This document shows, piece by piece, positions 6,353-12,371 of a stretch of 13,398 nucleotides of DNA (the stretch's first letter is position 1; the number at the start of each line of letters is the position of its first letter). Both the position numbers and the translations under genes were made by a program. A model generated the notes under the pieces. The model saw nothing but the letters and a program-made list of their open reading frames with translations. It had not been told where the DNA came from and did not search any database. The stretch is from Candidatus Woesearchaeota archaeon (GTDB lineage: Archaea; Nanobdellota; Nanobdellia; Woesearchaeales; ARS49). The stretch covers positions 1-13,398 of the forward strand of contig JAPLZR010000015.1 of NCBI GenBank assembly GCA_026394935.1. Reading direction: 5' to 3'.

Positions 6353-7071
6353 AGGCTGTCTTGTTTGATTTGGATGGCGTGATTGTTGATTCTGAGTTTG
6401 CCAATGTTGGTGCTGGTGTTCGTGCTTTTCTTGATGTTGGCATCAGGCTTTCTGATAAGGAAAAAAAGTTTATCATTGGCAGGCATCCTGCTGATTACAC
6501 GAAGATTCTGATGAAAAAATACTCGTTTGATTTCAAGAAATTCGTTGCTGTTCGTGATAATTATTATGATGAGCTGTACAAGAAATCAAGGCTTTATCCT
6601 TTTGCCAAACAGCTTGTTTCCAGGCTGAAGAAGAAAGGTTTTTTGCTTGCTTTAGTTACTTCTGCACCAATATTTATGGTCAGGCGCGCTCAGAAAAGGT
6701 TTGGCATCGGGGGTTTTGATGTTTTTGTGACTTTTGAGGATGCTGCTAAAAGAAAGCCCGCTCCTGATGTTTACTTGCTGGCTGCAAAGCGTTTGAAGGT
6801 CAAGCCAAGCGAATGTGTTGTAATAGAAGACAGCATTCCTGGCGTTGAAGCTGCTAAAAATGCAAAGATGAAATGCATTGCTGTTACTAACACCAATCCT
6901 GCTTCGAAGCTTAGGAAAGCTGATTTGATTGTTAAGCGTTTGAATGATAAGAGGATAATGAATTTTATTAAGCCGCGTTTTGGCTCGCCAAAATCAATTT
7001 TCTCTCCCCTTAGCTTGCGTGGGGAGAGAAAATCGAGTCGAAGACCGCGGCGGAAGAACGTAGTATGTTAA
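6349..7071 (+). CDS. HAD-superfamily phosphatase (beta-phosphoglucomutase/PGP-like) with unusual C-terminal tail
   Basis: A 240-residue haloacid-dehalogenase family hydrolase. Motif I is LFDLDGV (nucleophile D7, acid/base D9), motif II is VTS with T104, motif III is K135 in RKPAPD, and motif IV is VIEDS with E160 and D161 for Mg2+. An alpha-helical cap lies between about 15 and 85, as in beta-phosphoglucomutase and phosphoglycolate phosphatase. The likely reaction is hydrolysis or transfer of a small phosphomonoester; the substrate is not evident. The fold ends near residue 207 (IMNFIK). The last 33 residues are basic and Ser-rich and are encoded by a DNA segment with strong inverted repeats (6972-7051), so they look acquired. 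The start overlaps the upstream stop in ATGA, and the downstream ATG lies 7 bp inside this gene. Confidence 0.88.
   Translation: MKAVLFDLDGVIVDSEFANVGAGVRAFLDVGIRLSDKEKKFIIGRHPADYTKILMKKYSFDFKKFVAVRDNYYDELYKKSRLYPFAKQLVSRLKKKGFLLALVTSAPIFMVRRAQKRFGIGGFDVFVTFEDAAKRKPAPDVYLLAAKRLKVKPSECVVIEDSIPGVEAAKNAKMKCIAVTNTNPASKLRKADLIVKRLNDKRIMNFIKPRFGSPKSIFSPLSLRGERKSSRRPRRKNVVC
6972..7051 (+). repeat. Branched inverted-repeat element at the HAD/flavoprotein junction
   Basis: Three nested perfect inverted repeats are visible. The outer arms are GCCGCG (6972-6977) and CGCGGC (7046-7051). Inside are TTTTGGC/GCCAAAA (6978-6984 and 6987-6993, 2-nt loop) and a 13-bp stem, ATTTTCTCTCCCC (6997-7009) with GGGGAGAGAAAAT (7021-7033), 11-nt loop. 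The RNA could fold as a three-way junction. It ends 13 nt before the ATG of the next gene and lies in the HAD tail. Confidence 0.7.
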
Positions 7072-7559
7072 TCTATAATCCTCGTCAGACTGTTCTTATC
7101 ACTTGCCGCGGTAAACATACTGTTATAGGCAAATCAGAAGAGAAGGACGATATTGTTCCTTTGCAATGGCATGGTCCTGTTTCTTCTCATCCGCCGATGT
7201 ACTCAATTTCGCTTAACAGGGATTTGATGGCTGTTTCTATTATTCGCAATAGCGGCTGTTTTGTTGTGAATTTCATTCCTTTCTCTATGGTTAATGTTAT
7301 CAAGCGCGCAATGGGTATTTCAGGCGAGTTTTTGGAGAAGTGTGATGCTCTTGGCGTTCACGAAATGCCTTGTGAGAAATTGGTGGACTGTTTCAAGTTG
7401 AAAGAGGCGCTTGGCTGGCTGGAGTGCGAAGTGATAGAAGAAAAAGCGTTTGGTGATAATGTCATGTTTGTTGCTAAAGTTCTTTCTTCTTATCTTGAGC
7501 ATGATGACAAGCGTCCTTTTCACGTTGATGGTGATAAGTTTACTACGACGCTTTATTGA
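7065..7559 (+). CDS. Flavin-reductase-like split-barrel flavoprotein
   Basis: A 164-residue protein with the look of the flavin reductase-like, FMN-binding split-barrel family (DIM6/NTAB, COG1853). The opening PRQTVLIT, the segment DDIVPLQWHGPVSSHPPMYS and NSGCFVVNF are where this family binds the FMN phosphate and isoalloxazine ring; the end carries the barrel strands around VMFVAKVLSS. Members reduce free flavin with NAD(P)H or bind FMN as a cofactor; the partner is unknown. It is the last gene of a three-gene operon and begins inside the HAD gene (ATGTTAA), without a clear ribosome site, so translation probably depends on coupling and may respond to the branched structure just upstream. 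A perfect hairpin begins at its stop codon. Confidence 0.82.
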   Translation: MLIYNPRQTVLITCRGKHTVIGKSEEKDDIVPLQWHGPVSSHPPMYSISLNRDLMAVSIIRNSGCFVVNFIPFSMVNVIKRAMGISGEFLEKCDALGVHEMPCEKLVDCFKLKEALGWLECEVIEEKAFGDNVMFVAKVLSSYLEHDDKRPFHVDGDKFTTTLY

Positions 7560-7595
7560 GGACTTTGAATAACCTATGTTTTAGTCAAAGTCCTC
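7558..7595 (+). terminator. Hairpin at the end of the DUF1189-HAD-flavoprotein operon
   Basis: GAGGACTTTGA (7558-7568) and TCAAAGTCCTC (7585-7595) form a perfect 11-bp stem with a 16-nt loop. The left arm begins within the stop codon. No long T run follows, so it may act in 3'-end protection rather than as a bacterial-type terminator. Confidence 0.55.
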
Positions 7596-7604
7596 TTAGA
7601 GAAG

Positions 7605-7630
7605 ACTTGAAAATTTTGAAATTTTCAAGT
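7605..7630. repeat. 26-bp near-perfect palindrome
   Basis: ACTTGAAAATTT (7605-7616) and AAATTTTCAAGT (7619-7630) are perfect 12-bp arms separated by TG. It could be a DNA operator for a dimeric regulator or an RNA hairpin. It sits about 75 bp before the TATA box of the membrane-tethered regulator gene. Confidence 0.75.
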
Positions 7631-7634
7631 TCCC

Positions 7635-7654
7635 AAAAATGTATTGACATTTTT
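7635..7654 (+). repeat. Third hairpin, AAAAATGT/ACATTTTT
   Basis: Arms of 8 bp (7635-7642 and 7647-7654) around the loop ATTG, followed by another T. Together with the two preceding palindromes it could form a compound terminator for the upstream operon. Confidence 0.5.
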
Positions 7655-7682
7655 TAGGATTTGACTTTATTGATGGTTTTTC

Positions 7683-7717
7683 AAACTTCTCTATTGAATA
7701 AAGATTTATAAACTTCT
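7683..7717 (+). promoter_or_regulatory. TATA box flanked by AAACTTCT repeats, promoter of the membrane regulator
   Basis: TTTATAAA at 7705-7712 is centred 26 bp before the ATG at 7735, so the gene seems leaderless. The octamer AAACTTCT occurs at 7683-7690 and 7710-7717, one copy upstream and one overlapping the TATA box, 27 bp apart. These are candidate operator half-sites, possibly for autoregulation. Confidence 0.55.
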
Positions 7718-7734
7718 GAGAAAACCTGTTTTGT

Positions 7735-8397
7735 ATGAAATATATTTTGCTGTTGTTGTTGCTGGTTCCTTTGGTTAGTGCCGGTAACGCGACTGTGAAA
7801 GGTGTTGTTCTTGATGGCTTGGATAATCTTGTTGGTTTTGCTGAGATAAAGTTTGATTGTATGGAGGGCTCTTTTACAGCTGATAAGTTCGGGACTTTTT
7901 CTGTGAGTAATGTTCCTTCTGGTCCTTGCCGTGTTTTTGCTGCTTTCAGTGATGGCGGTGGTTTTGAGCTTGTTGATATTCAGTCCAATCAGACAGTGTA
8001 TGTTGAGCTTAAGCTGGATAAGACGATTGTTAATCTTCCTAAACAGCATAATTATTTGCTGCCGGTCTTGTTGTTTGTTGTTTTTGTATTAATCATTCTT
8101 GCGTATAAGTTTTGGAAAAAAGAGAAGCGTCTTGAGAAGGTTGTTAAAGCTGAGTCTCACAGTGCGAGAATTCTTGATATTTTGAAAACATTGAAGCCTA
8201 AGGAGCGTTCTGTTGTTGAGTTCTTGTTGCAGAATAAGAATGAGTGTTCTCAATCAAGAATCAGGCACAGCACTGGTTTGGCAAGGACTTCTCTTGCGCG
8301 TTGTCTTACTGACCTTGAAGCAAAGAATATTGTTGCTGTTGAAAGGCTTGGAAAGCTTGTGAAAGTCCGGCTTTCTGACTGGTTTTTGGGCAAGTGA
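7735..8397 (+). CDS. Membrane-tethered winged-helix transcription regulator
   Basis: A 220-residue one-component regulator. Residues 1-16 are a signal peptide or signal anchor. Residues 17-96 form an external beta-sandwich of the carboxypeptidase-regulatory-like type (NATVKGVVLDGLDNLV, then FGTFSVSNVPSGPCRVF), with one likely disulfide C42-C65. Residues 107-127 are a membrane helix with a basic inner edge (KFWKKEKR). Residues 142-220 are a cytosolic winged helix of MarR-like kind: helix 1 SARILDILKTL, QSRIRHSTGLARTSLARCLTDLEAKNIV as helix-turn-helix, and a wing around VERLGKLVKVRLS. Such architecture lets an external state be passed to DNA without a kinase. The external ligand and target promoters are unknown; the paired octamers at its own promoter and the surface-protein genes that follow are natural candidates. 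It is transcribed alone. Confidence 0.82.
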   Translation: MKYILLLLLLVPLVSAGNATVKGVVLDGLDNLVGFAEIKFDCMEGSFTADKFGTFSVSNVPSGPCRVFAAFSDGGGFELVDIQSNQTVYVELKLDKTIVNLPKQHNYLLPVLLFVVFVLIILAYKFWKKEKRLEKVVKAESHSARILDILKTLKPKERSVVEFLLQNKNECSQSRIRHSTGLARTSLARCLTDLEAKNIVAVERLGKLVKVRLSDWFLGK

Positions 8398-8404
8398 TTG
8401 GGCA

Positions 8405-8428
8405 TTTTTTCTTGCTTTTCTGAAAAAA
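8405..8428 (+). terminator. T-rich stretch and weak hairpin after the regulator gene
   Basis: TTTTTTC (8405-8411) pairs with GAAAAAA (8422-8428). Archaeal transcription usually ends at T-rich tracts, and this is the only one between 8397 and the next promoter. Confidence 0.4.
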
Positions 8429-8475
8429 CGGGCAGTGAATCATCCTTCTTTTGGTTTTTCTTCCCGCCAAGATTA

Positions 8476-8482
8476 TTTATAT
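8476..8482 (+). promoter_or_regulatory. TATA box of the 534-residue surface protein gene
   Basis: TTTATAT in GATTATTTATATTTG gives a predicted transcription start near 8505 and a leader of about 24 nt containing GGAGG. Confidence 0.5.
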
Positions 8483-8514
8483 TTGTCTTGCTTTTGAAAA
8501 ATTAACAAGATTTT

Positions 8515-8519
8515 GGAGG
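8515..8519 (+). promoter_or_regulatory. Ribosome binding site GGAGG
   Basis: GGAGG ends 9 nt before the ATG at 8529 and directly abuts another in-frame ATG at 8520. The spacing supports 8529, which also gives a clean signal peptide. Confidence 0.6.
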
Positions 8520-8528
8520 ATGGATAAA

Positions 8529-10133
8529 ATGAAAATATTGAATTTGTTGATTTTGGGTTTGGTTTTGGCAATGTCAGCGAGTGCTATTGATTTTCCAGGT
8601 CCTTTTGCTGGCGTCGCAAGGATAGCAATTGTTGTTGGAGATAATGCGCCCGCAGAGGACGTTATTTCAGCAGTAGATGTTGCTAATGCGTTTGGTCCTT
8701 CTATTGCCATACAGAATACCAAGCTCGCAAGCGAAGTTGATGATATTACAAAATATAACAGTGTTTTGATTGGTAGTCCTTGTTATCATCCTATTATGAA
8801 TCAGCTTGTTGGCTATCCTGAGAATTGCCAGATGGGCGGCATGAAATTAATACGTCACTCTAACGGCAATATTGCTTTGCTTATTATGGGTGCAACGCCT
8901 GCCGAGATTAGGCAGAATGTGAGAAGTTGGGTTTCAACTCGTGAACAACCGCCGGCTGTTTCAAAGAATGAACTTTGCAGCAAAGTTTCTCTTAAACAAA
9001 CTGTCAAGGTTGCGAGCGGGATTGTCTATGAAGTTGGTTTGGTTTACGTCGATGGTAATAATGCCAAGTTCAGTGTTAATGGCGAGGTTACAGACCTTAT
9101 GGGAGTTGGCGCAAGAACTCAATTGGCTGATTCTTCATATTTGAGTGTTAAAAGCATCTCAGGTAATACTGCAGAATTCTGCATAAAGCCAGCCAAGGTA
9201 CAAACGCCTCCCGCTGAAACTTACGAAACTTGCATGTCTAAAGTGCAAATAATGAAAGACAGAATTATGGAATTGGAGGATGCCGACCAGCCTGCGTCTC
9301 AGAGCAGGTATGCTGAATATGAAAGCGCGTTTTTGCGCTGCAAGAATCTTTTGCCGCAGGTGCCTGAAACTTATGACTCTTGCGTTAGCGAATACGAAAA
9401 CAGAGCCCGCGAGTATCAGTTCAGTCAGAACATTCCTGAAGCTCAGCGCATCAGAATAGAGGGCTTGCGTGCTTGTGGCGAGAAGTTTGGCAGGCCTGTT
9501 CCTCCTGTTAAAGTTGAAACCGGGTTTGACCGCTGTATAAAAGAAGGTTATCAGCGAATTTACGCTTTGCCTGAAGACCAGCAGGGCAGTGCAAAGCAGA
9601 ATCTTCTTAACAAATGCGAACCGCTCAGACAGCCAGCTCCTGAGGAAAGTACAGAGTACAAGAAGTGTATGCAACAGTTGAACGTTCTTAAGCAGGAATT
9701 GGTCGATAAATACACTTCGAATAACGTTCCTATTCCTGCGGACGTGATGAAGGATTATGAGGCAAGGTCTGACCGTTGTTTGCTTCTTGCTGGCTGGACT
9801 TCTCCAGGGTCTACTGTTGTGCCTGTGCCTGCTGTTGAGCCTTTGCCTGTTGAAACGTCTTGTGTTGGCTGCAAGCGCGATAGGATGTGCCTGCAGTTCG
9901 GAATCAGGCTTGTTGATGAAAATGGCAAACCCGTCTACTGCGATTTTGACAGTTTCTTTAAGCCTCAGAAACAGCTTGGCGAATCCTGCCAGAATAATTA
10001 TGAGTGCATGAGCAATACTTGCAGTGAGAAGTGCATTAGTGTTACTGAGCGTATTGAGGCTGTTGAGCGTGAATTGAAGGAACAGCGCACTCTTATTGAG
10101 AAGATTTTGGACTTTTTTAAAGGCCTCTTTTAA
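8529..10133 (+). CDS. Cysteine-rich surface protein with S-layer-like N-terminal domain
   Basis: A 534-residue secreted protein. Residues 1-19 are a signal peptide. Residues 28-137 resemble the archaeal S-layer N-terminal domain: RIAIVVGDNAPAEDV, then NSVLIGSPCYHP and GNIALLIMGATPAE. A beta domain follows (about 150-220, C150 and C218). Residues 230-420 hold four tandem helical repeats, each with two cysteines (C235/C271, C285/C316, C336/C363, C380/C417), the first two opening ETY-x2-C. Residues 445-502 are cysteine-rich and end in GESCQNNYECMSNTC. A charged helix and amphipathic end (residues 505-534) finish the protein; there is no membrane helix, so it is held on the surface otherwise or released. 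The mature chain has 20 cysteines. It has its own promoter, RBS and a complex terminator. The in-frame upstream extension to 8451 is rejected. The surface role is likely; lattice formation is inference. Confidence 0.8.
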   Translation: MKILNLLILGLVLAMSASAIDFPGPFAGVARIAIVVGDNAPAEDVISAVDVANAFGPSIAIQNTKLASEVDDITKYNSVLIGSPCYHPIMNQLVGYPENCQMGGMKLIRHSNGNIALLIMGATPAEIRQNVRSWVSTREQPPAVSKNELCSKVSLKQTVKVASGIVYEVGLVYVDGNNAKFSVNGEVTDLMGVGARTQLADSSYLSVKSISGNTAEFCIKPAKVQTPPAETYETCMSKVQIMKDRIMELEDADQPASQSRYAEYESAFLRCKNLLPQVPETYDSCVSEYENRAREYQFSQNIPEAQRIRIEGLRACGEKFGRPVPPVKVETGFDRCIKEGYQRIYALPEDQQGSAKQNLLNKCEPLRQPAPEESTEYKKCMQQLNVLKQELVDKYTSNNVPIPADVMKDYEARSDRCLLLAGWTSPGSTVVPVPAVEPLPVETSCVGCKRDRMCLQFGIRLVDENGKPVYCDFDSFFKPQKQLGESCQNNYECMSNTCSEKCISVTERIEAVERELKEQRTLIEKILDFFKGLF

Positions 10134-10222
10134 AAAAAGAGACCCGCGGAATTTATTCCGCGCTGCCTCTTTTAAAAAAAGAGACCAGCCGAACTGTAGT
10201 TCGGCGCTGCCTCTTTTGAGGC
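10123..10222 (+). repeat. Tandem hairpin array with covarying stems
   Basis: Positions 10123-10144 and 10165-10186 are identical over 22 bp and each contains the hairpin CTCTTTT-AAA-AAAAGAG. Each copy is followed by a GC stem of the same shape but different sequence: CGCGGAA-TTTA-TTCCGCG (10145-10162) and GCCGAAC-TGTA-GTTCGGC (10188-10205). A third, shortened copy at 10209-10222 is the hairpin GCCTC-TTTT-GAGGC. The first copy overlaps the stop codon of the upstream gene. Confidence 0.85.
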
Positions 10223-10238
10223 AGATTCCCTCGAACTT

Positions 10239-10267
10239 CCGCCCGGTAGCACGGGCGGTTTTTTTTT
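10239..10267 (+). terminator. Intrinsic-type terminator, 7-bp GC stem and T9
   Basis: CCGCCCG (10239-10245) and CGGGCGG (10252-10258) with loop GTAGCA are followed at once by nine T residues. This has the form of a bacterial Rho-independent terminator; the T run alone would suffice for archaeal RNA polymerase. Confidence 0.85.
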
Positions 10268-10281
10268 CTTTTAGCACAATC

Positions 10282-10289
10282 TTAATATA
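10282..10289 (+). promoter_or_regulatory. TATA box of the 156-residue helical protein gene
   Basis: TTAATATA is centred about 27 bp before the ATG at 10313, and there is no ribosome site, which fits a leaderless message. Confidence 0.5.
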
Positions 10290-10312
10290 CTTCTCTCTTT
10301 CACTTTTTCATT

Positions 10313-10783
10313 ATGGACGAAAAAACGAGGGAGCGGATGCATCAGATTGCGAAGTCCTTGAAGGAGTTGCATCTTGTTGCGAATATGGAAGAGGCAATGG
10401 AGCGCGCTAAAATTATTGTTGAAGGCGCGCAGACTAATGGCAAGCCGATTAATGAATTGATGTCTGATATGAAAGAAAAAGCGTCTGAACAGTCAAAAAC
10501 TGCAGGGCATATCGAGAAAGAGTCAGAAAAAGCAAGGGAAGAGTTCTCTGCAGAGGCTCATGGTCATCGCGTGCAGATTGAAAAGCATCTTGAATCTGCC
10601 AAGCAGGATAAGGAAACTGCGAAAAACGCAGGTGAGCTGTTGAAACACGATATTAAAATTCACAAGCTTGAGAAAGGAGACACAGAAGAAGCTGTTCACG
10701 AGGTTGATGATATTCATTGTGCTGTTAAGGATACTGAATTTATAGCAAAAGAAGCGGAAAAGGTTCAAAAGAAAAAGAAGTAA
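10313..10783 (+). CDS. Charged, all-helical protein of unknown function
   Basis: A 156-residue cytosolic protein that I cannot assign. It is very rich in Glu, Lys, Ala and His, with no signal peptide or membrane helix and a single cysteine (C136). Residues 1-50 look like a small helical domain (RMHQIAKSLKELHLVANMEEAMERAK, then a turn at TNGKPINELM). Residues 51-105 are a long hydrophilic helix or coiled coil (EKESEKAREEFSAEA), and residues 107-150 contain another helix pair. The end is a lysine run KKKK. Composition suggests an extended scaffold, a nucleic-acid-associated or a stress-type hydrophilic protein, but none of these can be chosen from sequence. It is leaderless, transcribed separately, and lies among surface-protein genes; its strand frame and codon use match its neighbours, so it is a real gene. 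Confidence 0.7.
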   Translation: MDEKTRERMHQIAKSLKELHLVANMEEAMERAKIIVEGAQTNGKPINELMSDMKEKASEQSKTAGHIEKESEKAREEFSAEAHGHRVQIEKHLESAKQDKETAKNAGELLKHDIKIHKLEKGDTEEAVHEVDDIHCAVKDTEFIAKEAEKVQKKKK

Positions 10784-10818
10784 GTTTACTACTCGCCAAT
10801 ACTAACAAAAGCGAAATG

Positions 10819-10826
10819 TTTAAATA
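10819..10826 (+). promoter_or_regulatory. TATA box of the 459-residue surface protein gene
   Basis: TTTAAATA is preceded by GCGAAATG (BRE-like), sharing GAAATGTTTAAATA with the promoter at 5541-5557. The predicted start is near 10849, giving a leader of about 25 nt that contains the ribosome site. Confidence 0.65.
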
Positions 10827-10860
10827 GAGAGCTTGTTTTTTCTGTCTTATTAATATACTC

Positions 10861-10869
10861 GGGGTGGAG
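10861..10869 (+). promoter_or_regulatory. Ribosome binding site GGGGTGGAG
   Basis: A strong purine-rich site ends 4 nt before the ATG at 10874 and matches GGTG and GGAG cores in the anti-Shine-Dalgarno region. It defines the start of a protein with a clear signal peptide. Confidence 0.6.
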
Positions 10870-10873
10870 TAAC

Positions 10874-12253
10874 ATGAAAAAAATTGCATTATTCGTTTTG
10901 TTGATTGCATTGTTTGCACTTGGTGCATCCGCAATGCAGATTTCAAGTCCTAGTCTCGGTGGCGAGAATCAGGACCGTATTAAGGTTCAGTCAACCTTTA
11001 CCATAACAAACAACAATTCCGCAGCAATATCCAATATTGCGATTTCTGCTGGCGGCGGTGCTGAGAACAGCAAGTATGCTTTTGGATTCACAAATGTTCC
11101 TGCAAGCTTGGCTGCTGGCGCAAGTGCAACTGTTACTATTAATGGAACAATTCCGCTTGACCACCCTGGCGTCGATTCAACTGATTTGAAAATTAAGGCT
11201 TTGAAGGTAGGCATAATCACTGTAAGCGGCACTATTGGAAGTGCTTCTGATTCTGCATCTGCAGATGTCATGATGCAGGCAGTTAACCAGCTCGCTATCA
11301 AGAAAGCGCGAATTGATTGCAATGACAAAAGCCAGAGTTTGACAGATGGCGACCGTGTCAAGAACTTAAAGCCTGGTTATGAGTGCACTTTGGAAGTCCA
11401 GGTTGAAAACAACTTTGACGACAGCGACAGCAATAGCCTGAAGATTGGCGATATTTCATTCAGCTCTGTTGACGTCAACATTGATTCAAGCAGCAACGAT
11501 CTTGATATTGATGACCCGGACAGTATTGATGATTTGGCCGGTAATGATGATGATGCTGTTACTTCAACCATTCAAATTGATGAAGAGGCTTCTGACGGCA
11601 CGATTTCATTGGATATTCGTGTTTCTGGCCGTGATGATAACGGCGCATTGCATGGTGAGGCTATAACTGCTAAAATGGAAGTGAAACGTTTGACTCATGA
11701 TGTGCAGTTACGGCGCATTGAGCTTTCTCCTTCAGTAGTTGAGAACTGTGATGATTCAAATGTTAAAGTCAGCGTGAACATCCTTAATCAGGGCAAGCGT
11801 GATGAGGATATAGCTGCTGTTGAAATCTCTGTTCCTGACTTGAAGTTCATCAAGAAGATTGACAACATTCAGCTTGATAAGGATGACAGCACGTCTGTTT
11901 CATTTGACGTTCCTGTTCCAAAGTCTGCCAAGGTAGGCGTTATGCGTGTTGATGTAAAGACTTACTTTGACAGTCTTGCCATCAGCAACAGCGGCAGTGC
12001 TGATTTGACAATTTTGGGTTGCGAGGAGACTGAAGTTGTTGAGCCTGCAAAGGAGAATAAGACAACTGTTGTTGTGCCTCAGCAGACTATAACGCCTTCA
12101 CAGGGCCAGTCTCAGGCTGCTCCGAAGAAGACTACCACAACTTCATTCACCAGCAGCAAGGCTTATGTTGCTTTGCTCGCAGTGTTGAGTGTTTTGATTG
12201 CCGTTGCAATTGTTGCATTGGTAGTTATGATTGTCCGGAAAAAGCCGCAATAA
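10874..12253 (+). CDS. S-layer-like membrane-anchored surface protein, shorter paralogue
   Basis: A 459-residue paralogue of the 821-residue protein at 860. Residues 1-20 are a signal peptide ending GASA. Residues 21-135 are the N-terminal beta domain (MQISSPSLGGEN, STFTITNNN), matching LQVSSPNLAGEP and STFTITNDA of the larger protein. Residues 140-385 are two Ig-like domains with the same disulfide candidates (C149/C171 and C292/C383), rich in Asp in the first domain (DSSSNDLDIDDPDSIDD), suggesting acidic loops that may bind calcium. A Gln/Thr/Lys linker (about 395-428) leads to a membrane helix at about 430-454 and a short basic tail VRKKPQ. It lacks the 370-residue insert of its paralogue. 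Archaeal proteins of this layout are annotated as putative S-layer proteins; that role is inference here. It has its own promoter and RBS and ends in a T-rich tract. Confidence 0.83.
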   Translation: MKKIALFVLLIALFALGASAMQISSPSLGGENQDRIKVQSTFTITNNNSAAISNIAISAGGGAENSKYAFGFTNVPASLAAGASATVTINGTIPLDHPGVDSTDLKIKALKVGIITVSGTIGSASDSASADVMMQAVNQLAIKKARIDCNDKSQSLTDGDRVKNLKPGYECTLEVQVENNFDDSDSNSLKIGDISFSSVDVNIDSSSNDLDIDDPDSIDDLAGNDDDAVTSTIQIDEEASDGTISLDIRVSGRDDNGALHGEAITAKMEVKRLTHDVQLRRIELSPSVVENCDDSNVKVSVNILNQGKRDEDIAAVEISVPDLKFIKKIDNIQLDKDDSTSVSFDVPVPKSAKVGVMRVDVKTYFDSLAISNSGSADLTILGCEETEVVEPAKENKTTVVVPQQTITPSQGQSQAAPKKTTTTSFTSSKAYVALLAVLSVLIAVAIVALVVMIVRKKPQ

Positions 12254-12288
12254 TTTCATTTTTTCTTTTATTTTTCCTTATTTCTTTC
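12254..12288 (+). terminator. T-rich archaeal-type terminator
   Basis: Several T runs (TTTTTTCTTTTATTTTTCC) directly follow the stop codon without a hairpin, the usual archaeal form. Confidence 0.6.
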
Positions 12289-12330
12289 AACTTTGCTCGT
12301 AAACCTTTCAGCTTTTTCGTCGATAAACCC

Positions 12331-12366
12331 TTTAACTAGTTCTGCGTAGTATATGTAATGAGGTGA
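12331..12366 (+). promoter_or_regulatory. Promoter and ribosome site of the lamin-tail-domain protein
   Basis: TTTAACTA (12331-12338) is the best TATA candidate, predicting a start near 12360. GAGGTGA at 12360-12366 is a strong ribosome site 5 nt before the ATG at 12372, and decides against the in-frame GTG at 12363, which lies within it. Confidence 0.5.
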
Positions 12367-12371
12367 CATAT

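Noticed and set aside
8451..8528. In-frame N-terminal extension of the 534-residue protein
   Set aside because: It would include the TATA box and the RBS as coding sequence and would bury the signal peptide.
9159..9870. Possible CRISPR or DNA-level tandem repeat in the cysteine-repeat region
   Set aside because: The repeat exists only at protein level; DNA copies are too diverged and spacing varies.
9159..10277. A 372-codon open frame antisense to the 534-residue surface protein gene
   Set aside because: It lies almost fully opposite a gene with clear domains, signal peptide, RBS and promoter. Its composition (Leu, Phe, Arg, Asn) is what the complement of that gene gives, it crosses the terminator array, and no domain is visible.
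12268..12369. A 33-codon minus-strand frame (MSPHYIYYAELVKGF...) between the 459-residue protein and LTD genes
   Set aside because: Its Lys/Glu-rich end is the complement of the T-rich terminator, and its start lies in the ribosome site of the LTD gene. Too short and without a promoter to be supported.
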